From Cryptomeria japonica (lineage: Eukaryota > Streptophyta > Pinopsida > Cupressales > Cupressaceae), in assembly GCF_030272615.1 (NCBI RefSeq), contig NC_081415.1, forward strand, positions 260,522,425 through 260,586,424: DNA of 64,000 nt. Reading direction: 5' to 3'. Of the stretch, positions 25,801 through 37,063 are shown one piece after another (positions within the stretch are counted from its first letter, which is position 1; each line of letters begins with the position of its first letter). The notes under the pieces were generated by a model that was given only the letters and a program-made list of their open reading frames with translations, made no database searches and was not told where the DNA came from. The translations under genes and the position numbers were made by a program.

Positions 25801-26262
25801 CCAAGTTCGGTGAAAGCATCACTTCGATGAATCTATTGAATATCTTTTAGGGTGCTGATGCTGGAGTGATACACTTTAAGAATGCTTTTCTGAAAGTGTA
25901 CTGGAATAATATTGGGATAATATAGAAACTGATACAGGGAACAGGAATTATAAACAAATGCTTTGACCGAGACTCAGTTGATACACATCAGCAGGAAATA
26001 ACTTCTTACAGAAACAACTTATGTTTTAGTTCTTTTCTTTTTTGGCATTGTTGTCAAAGGGGGAGAAGACTACCAGGGGGAGAAGATCTACCCAAGGGGG
26101 CGAAAACCTACCCAAGGAGGAGAAGACCTGAGAAGACTGAGAGAAAACCAAAAGAGAAGTTTGATGTATGGGGGAGAGCATTTCAGCATTTCAGAATCAC
26201 AACAATCCGAATTCTTAACGGTCAAATCAATTGGTTTTGTCATCAATGCCAAAGGGGGAGAT
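25801..26262 (+). other. Copia 1 region between pol and right LTR, with purine tracts
   Basis: Non-coding. 26057-26120 has four GGGGGAGAAGA-like or GGGGGCGAAA-like purine blocks separated by 'ctaccc', and the tract nearest the LTR is CCAAAGGGGGAGAT at 26249-26262, which should be the working polypurine tract. Several purine blocks ahead of the 3' LTR are known from some plant copia elements. Confidence 0.75.
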
Positions 26263-27731
26263 TGTTGGCAATATAACAAGGATATTGAGAAGGTTGTTGA
26301 TGATTATGGACATAACTGATTAAAGATGTTTTACTGTCTTGATATTATTATTTTGTCATTGATGTCAAGAAATTGATTTTCTAATTCAATATGATGTTGC
26401 CATATCTTAAGAAATATGATATGAAGATTATAAAGAAGTCGGTAAAGACATAGGAAAGAATATGATGAATAAAGGGATAAGTTATTCAATGGGAAACTCT
26501 ACCGAGTTAGACAATGATGAGATCGTGATGTTTTAGATTGTTTTAACATCATACATGTGTTGTAAAATGTAAAGATTAATACTACACTATGTTATCAGGC
26601 AAAGAACCTAGTCGGTAAACCCTAAGGTTATCACAGTCCGTTAATGAAGACAAAATGTCTACCGAGTAAAGTTTAGTATTCACTGAGTTGTAACTGAGCT
26701 ATAATAGAATGCATTAAATATTTACATGTGATATTTAATGAAAGAAGCTGATGAGTTGGAGCGAATCAATGATTGGCAAGCCGTGGAAGAAGTTTGTTAA
26801 TAAATCTAAGGCAATGGAAAGTTGGCAAGAAGATCTACAACTCAGATTGAACCGCATTACCCTAACACAAGTTCCAAGATGATTGTACAAGTTCTAAGGT
26901 AGGGTAAAATGTTTTTCAGATCATAAGATATAATGAACCTGAACAAGATTGAAGATCTGATGGCTATGATTGATCATGCGAAATGTGATCAAGGAGATTA
27001 AGTGGTTAGATGATTGTTTATAAATAAGGAATTGTTGATAAACAGTGTATGTGGGCAAGTGTATGCACAGGGATGCTACATAGTGATCACCGAGCATAGA
27101 AGCTTGAAGACCTGTTGGAATAACAGAGCATTGATGCCCAACAGATAGACAAGAATAGTTCTATGTTTAGATTGTGTTGAACAAATAAGAATCTACTTTA
27201 GCATTTTAGATGTAAAGTTGCAGATAGATTGTATTTCTGTTAGCTTGTGAAAGTAACAGGAAATCTCTTAACCGAGTGGACTTAACAATCTTATAGGTAA
27301 ATCATCTAACAAGGTGATATTCTAAATGAGTGTTTGAAATCCTTTGACAAGGTCACTTCTAACAAAGTGAAGATCCTAACAGATCTGAGGGAAATCCCTT
27401 AACCATGTCACATCTAGCAATGTGTTTTGTAATCTTTAATAGGATTGGCTTTTAATTCAGCATACTCTAGAAGAGTATATTTCTTAGTGGGTCCGAAATC
27501 CCACAGTGGTTTTTCCCTATTTGGGTTTCCATGTTAAATCTGGTGTTATGAGGTTTATATTGTTCATATGCTTTTGAGTTTGCATGTTTGACAGTTTTTA
27601 TCCTATGACTGATATATGTTACCGAGGTAGAATCTGATGATTTAATTGATGATTAAGTTTGTATGATTCACCCCCCCCTCTCATCTTGTTGGCTATCGAA
27701 TCTGTACTTATATTAAGTATCATAACTATCA
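26263..27731 (+). repeat. Copia 1 right LTR
   Basis: 1469 bases, TGTTGG to TATCA, followed by the ACAAT target duplication (27732-27736). Same structure as the left LTR with scattered transitions, including ones at CCGAGT words. Confidence 0.95.
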
Positions 27732-30105
27732 ACAATGAGTCGATCTAAAGATAAGAATGCGAAATGACGAGCTATAACAACCGCCATAGTGAATAAAGCA
27801 ACATTGAATAAAAGGATGGTAAGCAACATTAGCGGAATTTTAAAGATGCATCCTAAAACATTGGTTAGAGCAGCTAAAAGAAGAGAAAGTATTGAAAATG
27901 ATGCAATCAACCAAAGTTGGAGTTTTAGTGGTAGACTTCGCAGGTCAAATATGAAATTGAATATTGAAGTGAAATCTTTGGTTGAAAAGTTTTGGCATGA
28001 TAATACAAGGGTATCATCTAATGCTAGAGATGTTCTAAAGTTGAGAGTGGGGTCAAAAATTTGTGCCCCTCACATCTAAACCACCTATTAGATGCAACTC
28101 AAACTCAATTTTATAGATTTTTTGGGATGAAGTTGTGTTACTTGGAAATATTGCTATAAGTCAAAGACCATTTGAAAAATGCGAGCCCTGGTATGTGAAA
28201 ATTAGTAATCAAAGAATTTCTTATTGTTGTAAAATGCACATGCAATTTCATTACTATTATGATGTTTTTAGATACATACATTATGTTTTGTATAGTAACA
28301 TGCTTATCTAGGAATGTGGTATTGGTATGCCACCTGAATCAGTCAAGGAATTTGTAGCGAGTTTATTTTGTGAAAGAACTGATGGGTAATTATTTTATTT
28401 ACTTTCATGTATCTCTAGACAAGGTTCTAGTTGTGGCAATTTTTCATCAATAGTAGAATGTATGCATGAGAGTAGTGAAACTAATTTTGGACAACAACTA
28501 GTGGATGCTAGAAGATTTAAGAATGTTGAGTATCCCTTAAAGGATGGGAAAATAGGAAAGCATGTCAATTTAATCACAAAGAAGGTTAGTGTACATGCAT
28601 TCATGTCAAAATTTAAAAGTAATATTGTACCAAAATATGTGATACACTCTCAACATGCCAAATGGCTTGATGCTCAATTTCACACATGTAGAAATACATT
28701 TCCAGTTGGAAGTATACTATCAGTGGTGGACTTTGCAGAAAACTATACTCTTAAGCCACAAGAGGAAATTCAATCTTAGTATTACAATTCCACTCAAGTT
28801 GCTATTTTTGTTCATATTGTTTATAGACATGCAAATGATAGCATAGAGTATGATATAAAAATATTAAGGAAGTATCATTTCTATGTGAGTGATAATTGGA
28901 TGCACTCATCAGAGTTTGTTCAATATTGTTTCAACATATTTTACAATAGTCTAAGAGAAAGAGGAATCCAGATGACAAAACATCTTATATGGTCAGATAA
29001 TTGTATAGGACAATTCAAGAATGCTCAAATGTTTTATTGGTTAAGCAAGGCTCACAAGGAATACAATATCCAACATATATGGAGTTTTTTTGAAGCTGGA
29101 CATGGTAAAGGAGAACATGATGGAGCTGGTGCATGTGTTAAAATAATTCATGCTAGAGAGAAATTAAAATTTGAAGGTATGTAAAATTTAAAAATGCACG
29201 TGCAATTGTAGATTGGTGCAATACAACCTTATCTACTGTATTAGGTGTGAACTCTAAAATCTAGCAGTTCTTTTGGTTAGTTGAAGAGGAAAAAATTGTG
29301 CCTAGACTTTATTGTGAGACAATTAGTGGATTGACAGAATGACATTCATTTAAGAGTTCAAATGCAAGCACATGGACTATATGGATAAGGGAACTTGCAT
29401 GTTTTTGTCAGTTATGTATTTTAGGTGATTCTAACGTATGTGAGAATATTGAATGGGTTGAAGATTGGAATCAAAGATCATTGACTCCTACTCAAGAACA
29501 AGATCAGATTGACATAATTGAAGATAATGATCAATTGTTTGCATCAAATGATTATGATCATGGTTTAGACCTTGTACAAAAGGTAATCATTTAATTACTA
29601 TGTTTCATTTAATAAAATTAGTTTCAAACTTTTTTACATTTAGTGTAAATTAAAAATGGTAATTTTTTATTCTAAATTTTGATTATTTATTAATTTTTTG
29701 TTTGTAGGACATATGTATGTTGTTGTTGCACCCGAGGACAATGAAGAGGAAACATAATATTGGTTGGCTCGATGTGTTGAGACTAAACACAAATTAGTTA
29801 ATCCTCGAGAAGATGATGATGGTTTTCATTATCCAACTGGTTCAGTGGTAGTTGTTGGAACTTGGCTAAGGAAATATTTGACAAGGAAGAATGGTTTGCC
29901 TACTTTTGAAGATTATGAAACACACAAGAAGATAATACACTACTCAAATTTGATTGTTGCAACAAATATACAAATAGTGAGATATCACGGTAGACCTAGT
30001 TATAAAAAGTTATGGACAATTTCTATGGAAGGTCATGAGGCAATTATAGATGCTTTGGAAAAAAGAGAGGATGTAGATGTTACAATGGAATACGTATTTA
30101 AATAA

Positions 30106-30400
30106 AGAGGTATGTATCTATATATATATATATAATATAATTTCTTTTTATTGTACCATTTGATCTATGGTTTAAATATTATTGTTTGATATATAGGTCC
30201 ATCCCCTTATTGAGAGCTCTTACAAAATTATGGTACATGTAATGGAATAAGTATTTAATTAAATATAGAGGTGCGTATACTTATTTTTAAAATTACATGT
30301 CTTTCAATGATAAATTGATAAGTTGCTTTTAATATAGGTTTTCATAATTCATTGAAAATGTGAACAACTATTTTGCACTTCCATCTAGATTCTAATTTTT
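30106..30400 (+). other. 3' flank of the transposase gene
   Basis: Non-coding, TA-rich, with several splice-like signals: 'gaggtatgta' after the stop, 'gatatatag|gt' near 30197, 'gaggtgcgta' near 30270 and 'taatatag|gt' near 30340. These may be introns in the 3' untranslated region or chance matches. A CCCCTTAAG array follows. Confidence 0.4.
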
Positions 30401-30720
30401 TTTGTCCCCTTAAGGCATGCCCTTATTAGTTTGATCCCCTTAAGCCACATGTCCCAATTGTACACCCATCTCCTTAAGCCACATGTCCCAATTGTACATC
30501 CATCCCCTTAAGCCTCAAGTCCTAATCAGTTAATTTTCCCTTAAGCCATGTCCTATTTATTTAAAATTATCCCCTTTTAAGCCACATGTCCTATTTCTAG
30601 TTTGATCCCCTTAAGCCACATGTCCCAATTACACCCATCATCTTAATTTTGCCTCATGTGTCCTAATTAGTTAATTTCCCCTTAAGCCATGTCCTAGTTA
30701 ACTTAAATTCACACCCTATT
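30401..30720 (+). repeat. CCCCTTAAGCCACATGTCC array, segment A (forward)
   Basis: About ten imperfect copies of a 25-40 base unit built on CCCCTTAAGCCACATGTCC and 'taattagtt'. The same unit fills 38.9-41.2 kb in this orientation and 44.6-46.4 kb in the opposite orientation. Confidence 0.85.
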
Positions 30721-30762
30721 TCCTATATATAATATATATCTAACTATTTTTTTGTTGTTGTA

Positions 30763-30850
30763 GGTTTATCTTTAGTAGTTTTTTGTTGTTGGTGGCATGT
30801 GAAATGTGTTCATGAATCTTTAGAATTAAAGGAAGATTTCCAATGAATTG
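30763..30850 (+). repeat. Exon-like module, copy 1
   Basis: An 85-90 base segment (GTTTATCTT...AATGAATTG) preceded by a T-rich tract and TAG and followed by GTAAGC, that is, flanked by good splice acceptor and donor signals. Related copies start near 39288, 40273, 41188 and (shorter) 41373. The LINE inserted exactly at the donor side of this copy. Confidence 0.6.
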
Positions 30851-30861
30851 GTAAGCATCAT
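30848..30861. repeat. LINE target-site duplication, left copy
   Basis: TTGGTAAGCATCAT here and again at 38848-38861. The 14-base length is typical for target-primed reverse transcription and fixes both LINE ends. Confidence 0.9.
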
Positions 30862-31085
30862 ATTTTGATTAAGTAAAAATAGGTATTTGAAAGGTACCCG
30901 AACCTTTTACAAGCCAAGAGAACAGAAAAGCATAAAAAGGTGCCTGATCACTTCAAAAAGTCAAAATGAACCCACCGAAAAGGCACAACTTAAAACATCA
31001 TTACATAATTACATAAAACTCAGAACAGATAGCAACAGGAAAGCAAAAGACAACAAAGAGATAGAACCAAGGATAGCAACTGGAA

Positions 31086-32791
31086 CTAAATACTATTCAG
31101 GATCTCCTCAGTGTGAATAACCATTTGTTTCATGTTGTTCGCTGAGGTCTTCATATCCTCCAGCTCATGACCTTCAATGTCGACCTTATTCTTTGTGTTG
31201 GCTCGGGTCCTCCTTTCATGACCCTTCTTGTTCACCTGCTCTTTATCACCTTCCTTCTCTGCATTGTTCTCGTACCTCTTGACAAAAATGTTCATGTTGT
31301 CCACCGAAGATTTAAGAATTTGGAAATTTTGATCAGCAAGCTGCTTGACATTGTGCTCCAGCTTGTCAATTCTGCTGCCAAAATCTTTCAATTTGTTGTC
31401 CATTTCCTTTCTATCTCCCATCTCATTGACCTTTTTCTCCGTGGCTAAGATTTTGCCAACCATACATTCAATAGCTTGTGCATTATGGAGAATGACCACT
31501 AACTCTTTAACATGCTCCACCAAGGGCTTGTCACCAACTGTAGTTCTTGCCATGGCCTGTGTGTCTGTTTTCAAACTATTAATATCCTTCACCAAAGTAG
31601 TGATGGTCTCATAGAAAGCCTTAATGGTATCTTTGTCACCACTATCACTTTGACCCCCTTTTTCCTCGTTATGTAGTTTAGTGGTTTTCACGATCTCCAC
31701 GGTTTCCAAATTATCCTTAACCGGGTCACCCTCCCCTTCTTTGTCTTGACTATCAATCCTCTTATTATCATCATCCTCCTCCTTAGACTCAACCAGAACA
31801 TAATTGAGATAAGGATTTCTACCCTTTTTAGTGTTCTTTTTCTAAGCCTTCTTTCCAGAGGCTTTCCCTTTCCTCTTTTTAACAGGTTTTTCCTCAAGGG
31901 AATTAGTTTTAGATTTCGACATTTCAGATTCCACAATAATCCTCCTCTTTTTAGCCCTAATCCTCCCTTTTTTGCTAGTTTCTTTCGACTCTCCCTCAGT
32001 CTCAGAATCAAAGTTGAAACCACTATCCTTACTTTCCATAATCTCATCTCTGGCATTTTCCCCTTTAATAGGCTTTTCAATGCACTTCCCCTTTAGCATT
32101 TTATAAACCAGGACAATGAGCCCCTAGTGGAGGGCATGATCGCCTTTAGGGTCCTTCTGGATATCCTTTATAGTATGATCCATTGAATAGGCTAGGTAAT
32201 AGGGTAGGCTAACCCTTTCACCATGATGGAAATGGTTAAGAAGGATGAAGTGATGCCCATAAGCCCTAGTAAACCTACCATCTAAGGTAATATATTTAAT
32301 AGAAGCAAATAAGACAAACCTCCATGACCTGCAAATTCTCTTCAGGGAGTGGTAGGAGTTGTCAATTTTGATCATCTTTCTTCTCTCACCATCCATAACA
32401 GGAAACTTGTCTGTAGCCTTATCTGATATCCCTCTGTCCCTGTAAAATTTCATACCCTCGGTAGTCATCCCCGTGGCCTCAACGATAACCTCTTCGTCTA
32501 CATTCATCATATGTGATCCAATCAGAACTTTTCCATTTTTCCAGTTCTTGATGAAGTAGTTGGTAATTGTGAGGTCCTTCCCATTCAGTCGTTCCATGAA
32601 AACATTGAGCCCCCCCTACTGAAGGATACTCCAGACTTCTTCATTCTTTCTCCATTCAGAGCAGGATGCAGGTTCAAATCTCTTCTTGTTTCCTCCCATT
32701 TTTCCAGCACCTTCCTTGCAATGCCTTCTCTCATTTTGATAACTTTTCCTCTGGTTTCTATGGTTATTTTGTAAGAGCACCCATAATCCAT
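31086..32791 (-). pseudogene. LINE ORF3: globular domain plus coiled coil
   Basis: Downstream of the RNase H, a further frame of about 565 codons can be followed with one frameshift near 32595 and a few stops. From the N-terminus: a basic segment (KVIKMREGIARKVLEKWEE, from 32791); a globular part with EEVIVEATGMTTEG, ITLDGRFTRAYGHHFILLNHF and SLPYYLAYS; a Lys/Glu/Ser-rich basic linker with nuclear-localisation-like KKRKGKASGKK; and a coiled-coil tail with QNFQILKSSVDNMNIF. The globular block resembles an uncharacterised domain found in plant repeat proteins. Classical plant L1 elements have two ORFs, so a third is unusual. Shared tail blocks in the fragment at 10698-11213 show it belongs to the family. 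Confidence 0.7.
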
Positions 32792-32872
32792 GCCAAATAA
32801 TGATGATATGACACCTATTTAATAGCTCATTATCTTCAAGCAAGCCCTGCATTGAAAAAGGCAGAAAGGTCA

Positions 32873-35800
32873 TTAGAAATAATGATTAAAAGTACCACGT
32901 TGCCTTGTATAGCTTTGGTCCTGATTGAGAAAGGATTTCATTTCACTTGCAATCTCCTTTTCACCATAACTAGTGATGATGTCTCCCGATTGGCAAGCCA
33001 GGTTGGCTGCCCAATCAGCACAAGAGTTGGCCTCCCTATAAACATGTGTAAAAACACACATTTCAAACTCTTCGCTGATTTTCCTTGTTGCTTTAATAGC
33101 ATTACTAATCGACCATGATGGCGGGAATTTCATATTTAAACAATTGATAATGTTTAAGGAGTCTCCTTCAAACCAAACTTTAGTGCATTTGGCTTCTTTG
33201 GCGAGGATAATCCCATGATAAGCCGCCATGGCTTTGGCAACATGGTTGGTCTATTTTCCTATAGGAATACATTTTATGATTTTACATATTCACCATTCAT
33301 CTCTTAGGACCACTCCACATCCTGCAACCCCCGGGTTTCCCTTAGAGGCCCCATCAAAATTGATTTTCATCCATCCCCTAGGTGGGCTAGTCCATATCAC
33401 TCCCTCTCTAGGGTTACTCTGGATACTCTCTTGAGCTTTTAATCTCCATTTTTTATAGACAAATTGATCCTCCTTAGTGTTAAGATTATCAATACCACCT
33501 ATAATATTCATATTTTCCACTATGCTTCTTCTTATTTTTTCAAACACAATGTTAGCCTTAGTATACTTTTCTCTGAAAATCCTATCATTTCTTTCTTTCC
33601 ATATACCCTAGCACGTGTGGTAAAGCAATTCTCCATAGCAAGGTAGTGGTTCTATTTTTTGAAGGATGATGCCATGACTTGAAAATCTCCTGAATCGAGT
33701 TGGTGAAGCTCCAACTGATATTGAATTGATCCAGACAACTTTCCCAAACATCAGCTGAGAAGGGGAAATGAAAGAGCATATGATTTATTGTCTCCTCATT
33801 CTACTTACAGAGTGTATAGAAACTTGGTATGCTGATACCTCTTTTTCTTATATTCTCTGTTGTAAGAATTTTGTCTTGGAGGGCTATCCAAAAGAAAATG
33901 TTGATCTTGGGGGTAAGGCCTTTCACCCATGCTTTAGCCCAGCAAGGACTTTCCATGTTATTGTACTATTGATGATAAAGAGATGCCATAGTAAAAGTAC
34001 CACTAGCAGTGAGTTTCCAAATTAACTGGTCTTCTTCTTCAATCCTCACCATTGAGTTCATGACTTTGTTCAAACTACCCAAAGACCGATTTACTTGAGA
34101 TAAGTCTTTCCACTGTCCATCTTTCCAATAATCCTCCACCTTGGTTCCAAATCTTTCCTTGCATTGGTTATGATATCTGTTCCACTCAGGGTTTTCATTT
34201 AAAGGGATCTCCATAAGCCAAGGATCCTCCCAGAACTGAATAAGATTCCCTTTCCCCAACTTCCATTTTGTACCTTTGATAATTAAGTCTCTAGTCCTTG
34301 AGATATTTTTCCAAATATTGGATCCAATTGGGATAATCTCCGCTTTGAGGAAACTTTGAAGATTTGGACATTGGCTTTTATATTTGTTGTCCCATATTTT
34401 TTTCCACTCTCCTTGATTTCTATATCCTCTCCAAATCTTCTTAGCCATAAGGTATTAATTTATGTCTCTTATTCTTCTAAGGCCCAGACCACCTTTATTC
34501 ATAGGCTTACAGACCTTCTCCCAAGCAATTAAGTTCATTCTCTTCTTCTCCTCAACCCCTATCCATAAAAAGGATCTCTGTATTTTTTCAATGGCCTCAG
34601 CATACTTAGTAGGAATCCTGAATAGATTGATGGCATAAAGAGGGATACTTTGAAGAGTGGTTTTTAGCATTTGAACCTTACCTGCTTGACTAAGTAGAGC
34701 TCCCTTCCATCCAGATAGATTTTTATGGAATTTGTCCACCAAGGCTCCCCAAAAGGTATCTGGAGGATCTTGACCTAAAGGGAGCCCCAAATAGGAGGCA
34801 GGCAAGCTACCAATTTGGCCACCCAGAATGTTACTAATTTTAATCCTCCTTCTCTCTGGGGTATTGATAAAATAAAAAAAGATTTTAGACTAGTTTATAA
34901 GCTGACCAGTAGCCTCTCCATAGATATCCAAAGCTTTTTTAAGTCTTCTAGCATCCTTCACAGTGGATTTTCGCATTATTATAGAATCATCAACAAATTG
35001 TTGATGAGAGCATATTTGATCTGCTGAAGAAGGTTTCAAACCACAAAACTCCCTTTTCTCAACTAATTTTCCAATACATCTCCCCAAACATTCCACCATG
35101 ATGATAAAGATCATTGGAGATAGGGGGTCCCCTTGCCTGAGACCTCTTGAGGCTTTAAAGAAAGGAGAGGGGGAGCCATTCATTAGCACTAGAAAAGTGG
35201 TTGAAGAAACAAGTTGCCTGATATTTCCAACACTTCTAGGATTAAAACCAAAAGTTGAAAGAACATCCATCATAAAATCCCAATCCACTCTATCATAGGC
35301 TTTAGAAAGGTCAAGCTTTAGAAAAAAACCTTCTTTTTTAGAAAAGGCCAAAGAATGGATATTTTCATGAACAGAGATGATAGAGTCCAAAATTTGCCTT
35401 CCCGAGACAAAACCACTTTGCTAAGGCGATATAATGGAAGGAAGCAAATTGAGAATTCTAGAGGTAAGGACCTTAGAGATAATCTTGTAGAGAGAGTTGC
35501 ATAAGCTTATAGGTCTAAAAAGATCCATTGAATCAGCCCCCATCTTTTTGGGTATAAGAGCTATAAAAGTACCATTAACTTCTTTCAAAAGTTTTCTAGC
35601 ACCAAAAAACTCTTTCATAGCTCTGGTAACATCATCTCCAATGATATGCCAGTACATTTGGAAGAAGAACATGGGAAAGCCATCCCTAGCTGGGGCTTTT
35701 CTACCCTCAAAGGACTTAACAGCTATTAGAATTTCATCATGGGAGGGAACGACAGTTAAATGCTCATTGTGATCTTCCACCAGAATGGTAGGTATACTAT

Positions 35801-37061
35801 CGAGAAGTTCCCTTTGGGCCTGTTTATTCAGATTCTGATCCTTAGCAAGTAGATTAGAGAAAAAATCCATTGCAGCCTTGCTCATGGAATCATCATCTTC
35901 AACACATCTGCCATTCACTTTAATCTATACAATTCTATTTATGGCCTTATGTCTAAGTGTGGACATATGGAAGTATTTAGTGTTCCTATCCCCCTCCTTT
36001 AACCAGACATTTCTCGATCTTTGTTTCCAGTAGGTTTCCTCTTTAGCTATTATTTCATGATATCTCATCAGAATAGCATCTTCAGTATTTCTAGACATAT
36101 AGGTATAACCATTGTGTTGTATATCATCCTGGATCTCCTTGAGTTCTAAGAGTGTCAATGCTTTTGAGGTAAAGATGTTCCCAAAGCAGTCCTTATTCCA
36201 TTTCTTGACATTATCTTTAACATTCTTCAGCTTTTTGACCACTTTATACATGGCATTGCCTTCAATACTGACCTGCCACCAGTCCTTAATCTTACTTTCT
36301 AGATCTGGGTGTCTAGTCCACATTTTTTCAAATCTATAAGGGAAATGTCTCCTATTTTTTTCTTCAGCCGTTAAGGTTATAGGGTAATGATCTGATCCTG
36401 CCCTTATGTGAGAAGATAAAGAACATTCATGAAGATTAAACTAGTCTAAGGAAAGAAGAGCTCTATCCAGTCTGACTTGAATCAAATTATCACCACTTCT
36501 TTGATTAGTCCATGTGTATTTGACTCCTTGCAACTCCAGACCATGAATGGCATTATTGTTTATAAAGTCCATTAGGTCCAATCTTCTATCCAGATTAGCA
36601 TGACCCCCTCCCTTTTTCTCATTTTCCTTCAGGGGAGTGTTGAAATCTCCCATAATTATCTAGCTATCCTCAACAAATTTTCTTCTCAGCCCAGTAAGAT
36701 ATCTCCACATCTCGCTTCATCCAATCTTAGTGTTAGGAGCATAAACATTTGTTAGGACCCACGTAGTGCAATTCTTGATGTGCTTAAATATAATACAGGC
36801 CAGGTTGTTGTCCTGAATTAACACCTCTCCTTCTATATTGTTTTTGTTCCAGAATGTAACAATTCCTCCCGAGGCACCTTCTGAACTACCTCTGCTGACT
36901 CCTCCATTTTTGAAAATATTCAAACTTTCAACTTTATCTTTCACCATCTTAGTTTCTTGAATCAAAAAAATGTCAGGGTTTTTGTCTCTAATCATGTTTC
37001 TAACTAAATTATGTTTGTGAGGACTATTAAGTCCCCTAATATTCCAGGAGATGATTTTCAT
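32873..37061 (-). pseudogene. LINE ORF2: endonuclease, reverse transcriptase, RNase H
   Basis: Begins MKIISWNIRGLNSPHK (37061). Endonuclease blocks: LIQETK, MGDFNTPL, RLDRALLS and GSDHYPIT. Reverse transcriptase blocks: DLSKAYDRVDW, GLRQGDPLSP and the catalytic FVDD (34985-34996). Then a zf-RVT region, WKLTASGTF, and RNase H with NFDGASKGNPG, FEGDSLNII and REANSCADWAANLA. From 37061 to about 33600 all pieces share one frame with several stops. One frameshift near 33600 moves the RNase H to another frame. The endonuclease nicks DNA and the reverse transcriptase copies the RNA at the nick. RNase H is typical of plant L1 elements. Not translatable as one protein now. Confidence 0.9.
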
Positions 37062-37063
37062 GG

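Larger units (their letters stand above)
20122..27731 (+). mobile_element. Ty1/copia retrotransposon 1 (complete structure)
   Basis: A 7610-base element with two long LTRs, a tRNA-Met primer site, gag-pol in the copia order (gag, protease, integrase, reverse transcriptase, RNase H), a polypurine tract and a 5-base target duplication. It sits inside the transposase gene on the same strand. The LTRs differ by a few percent by eye, mostly transitions, so it is fairly young compared with its host. Stops and a deletion in pol mean it cannot move on its own. Confidence 0.95.
19311..30105 (+). pseudogene. DDE-type transposase candidate gene, split by copia 1
   Basis: The gene starts at an ATG (19311) followed by a Lys-rich stretch, is shifted in an A-run near 19355, continues through an acidic, Asn/Ser-rich region to 20121, and resumes at 27737. 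Removing copia 1 and one target duplication joins the halves in frame. The second half has the block FWHDNTRVSSNARDVLKLR, then FEKCEPWYVK, a Cys/His cluster (CCKMHMQFHYYY), and three acidic positions fitting a DDE triad: VDFAENY (codon 28729), WSDNCIGQFK (28996) and GHGKGEHDG (29113), spaced 89 and 39 residues apart. A likely intron is about 29581-29707 (GTAATC to TTTGTAG). The last exon ends with VVVVGTWLRKY and, further on, a stop at 30103-30105. Frameshifts near 28030 and 28120 and at least seven stops (for example near 27768 and 28311) make it a pseudogene. The motif set recalls uncharacterised proteins of plants, algae and animals; the transposase role is inferred from the triad and the terminal repeats. 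Confidence 0.6.

Noticed and set aside
25801-26262. Possible env-like or extra ORF after copia 1 pol
   Set aside because: The region is under 500 bases, with stops in all frames and purine tracts; nothing membrane-like.
34815-36339. Plus-strand frames across the LINE
   Set aside because: They are antisense shadows of ORF2, whose minus-strand motifs are unmistakable.
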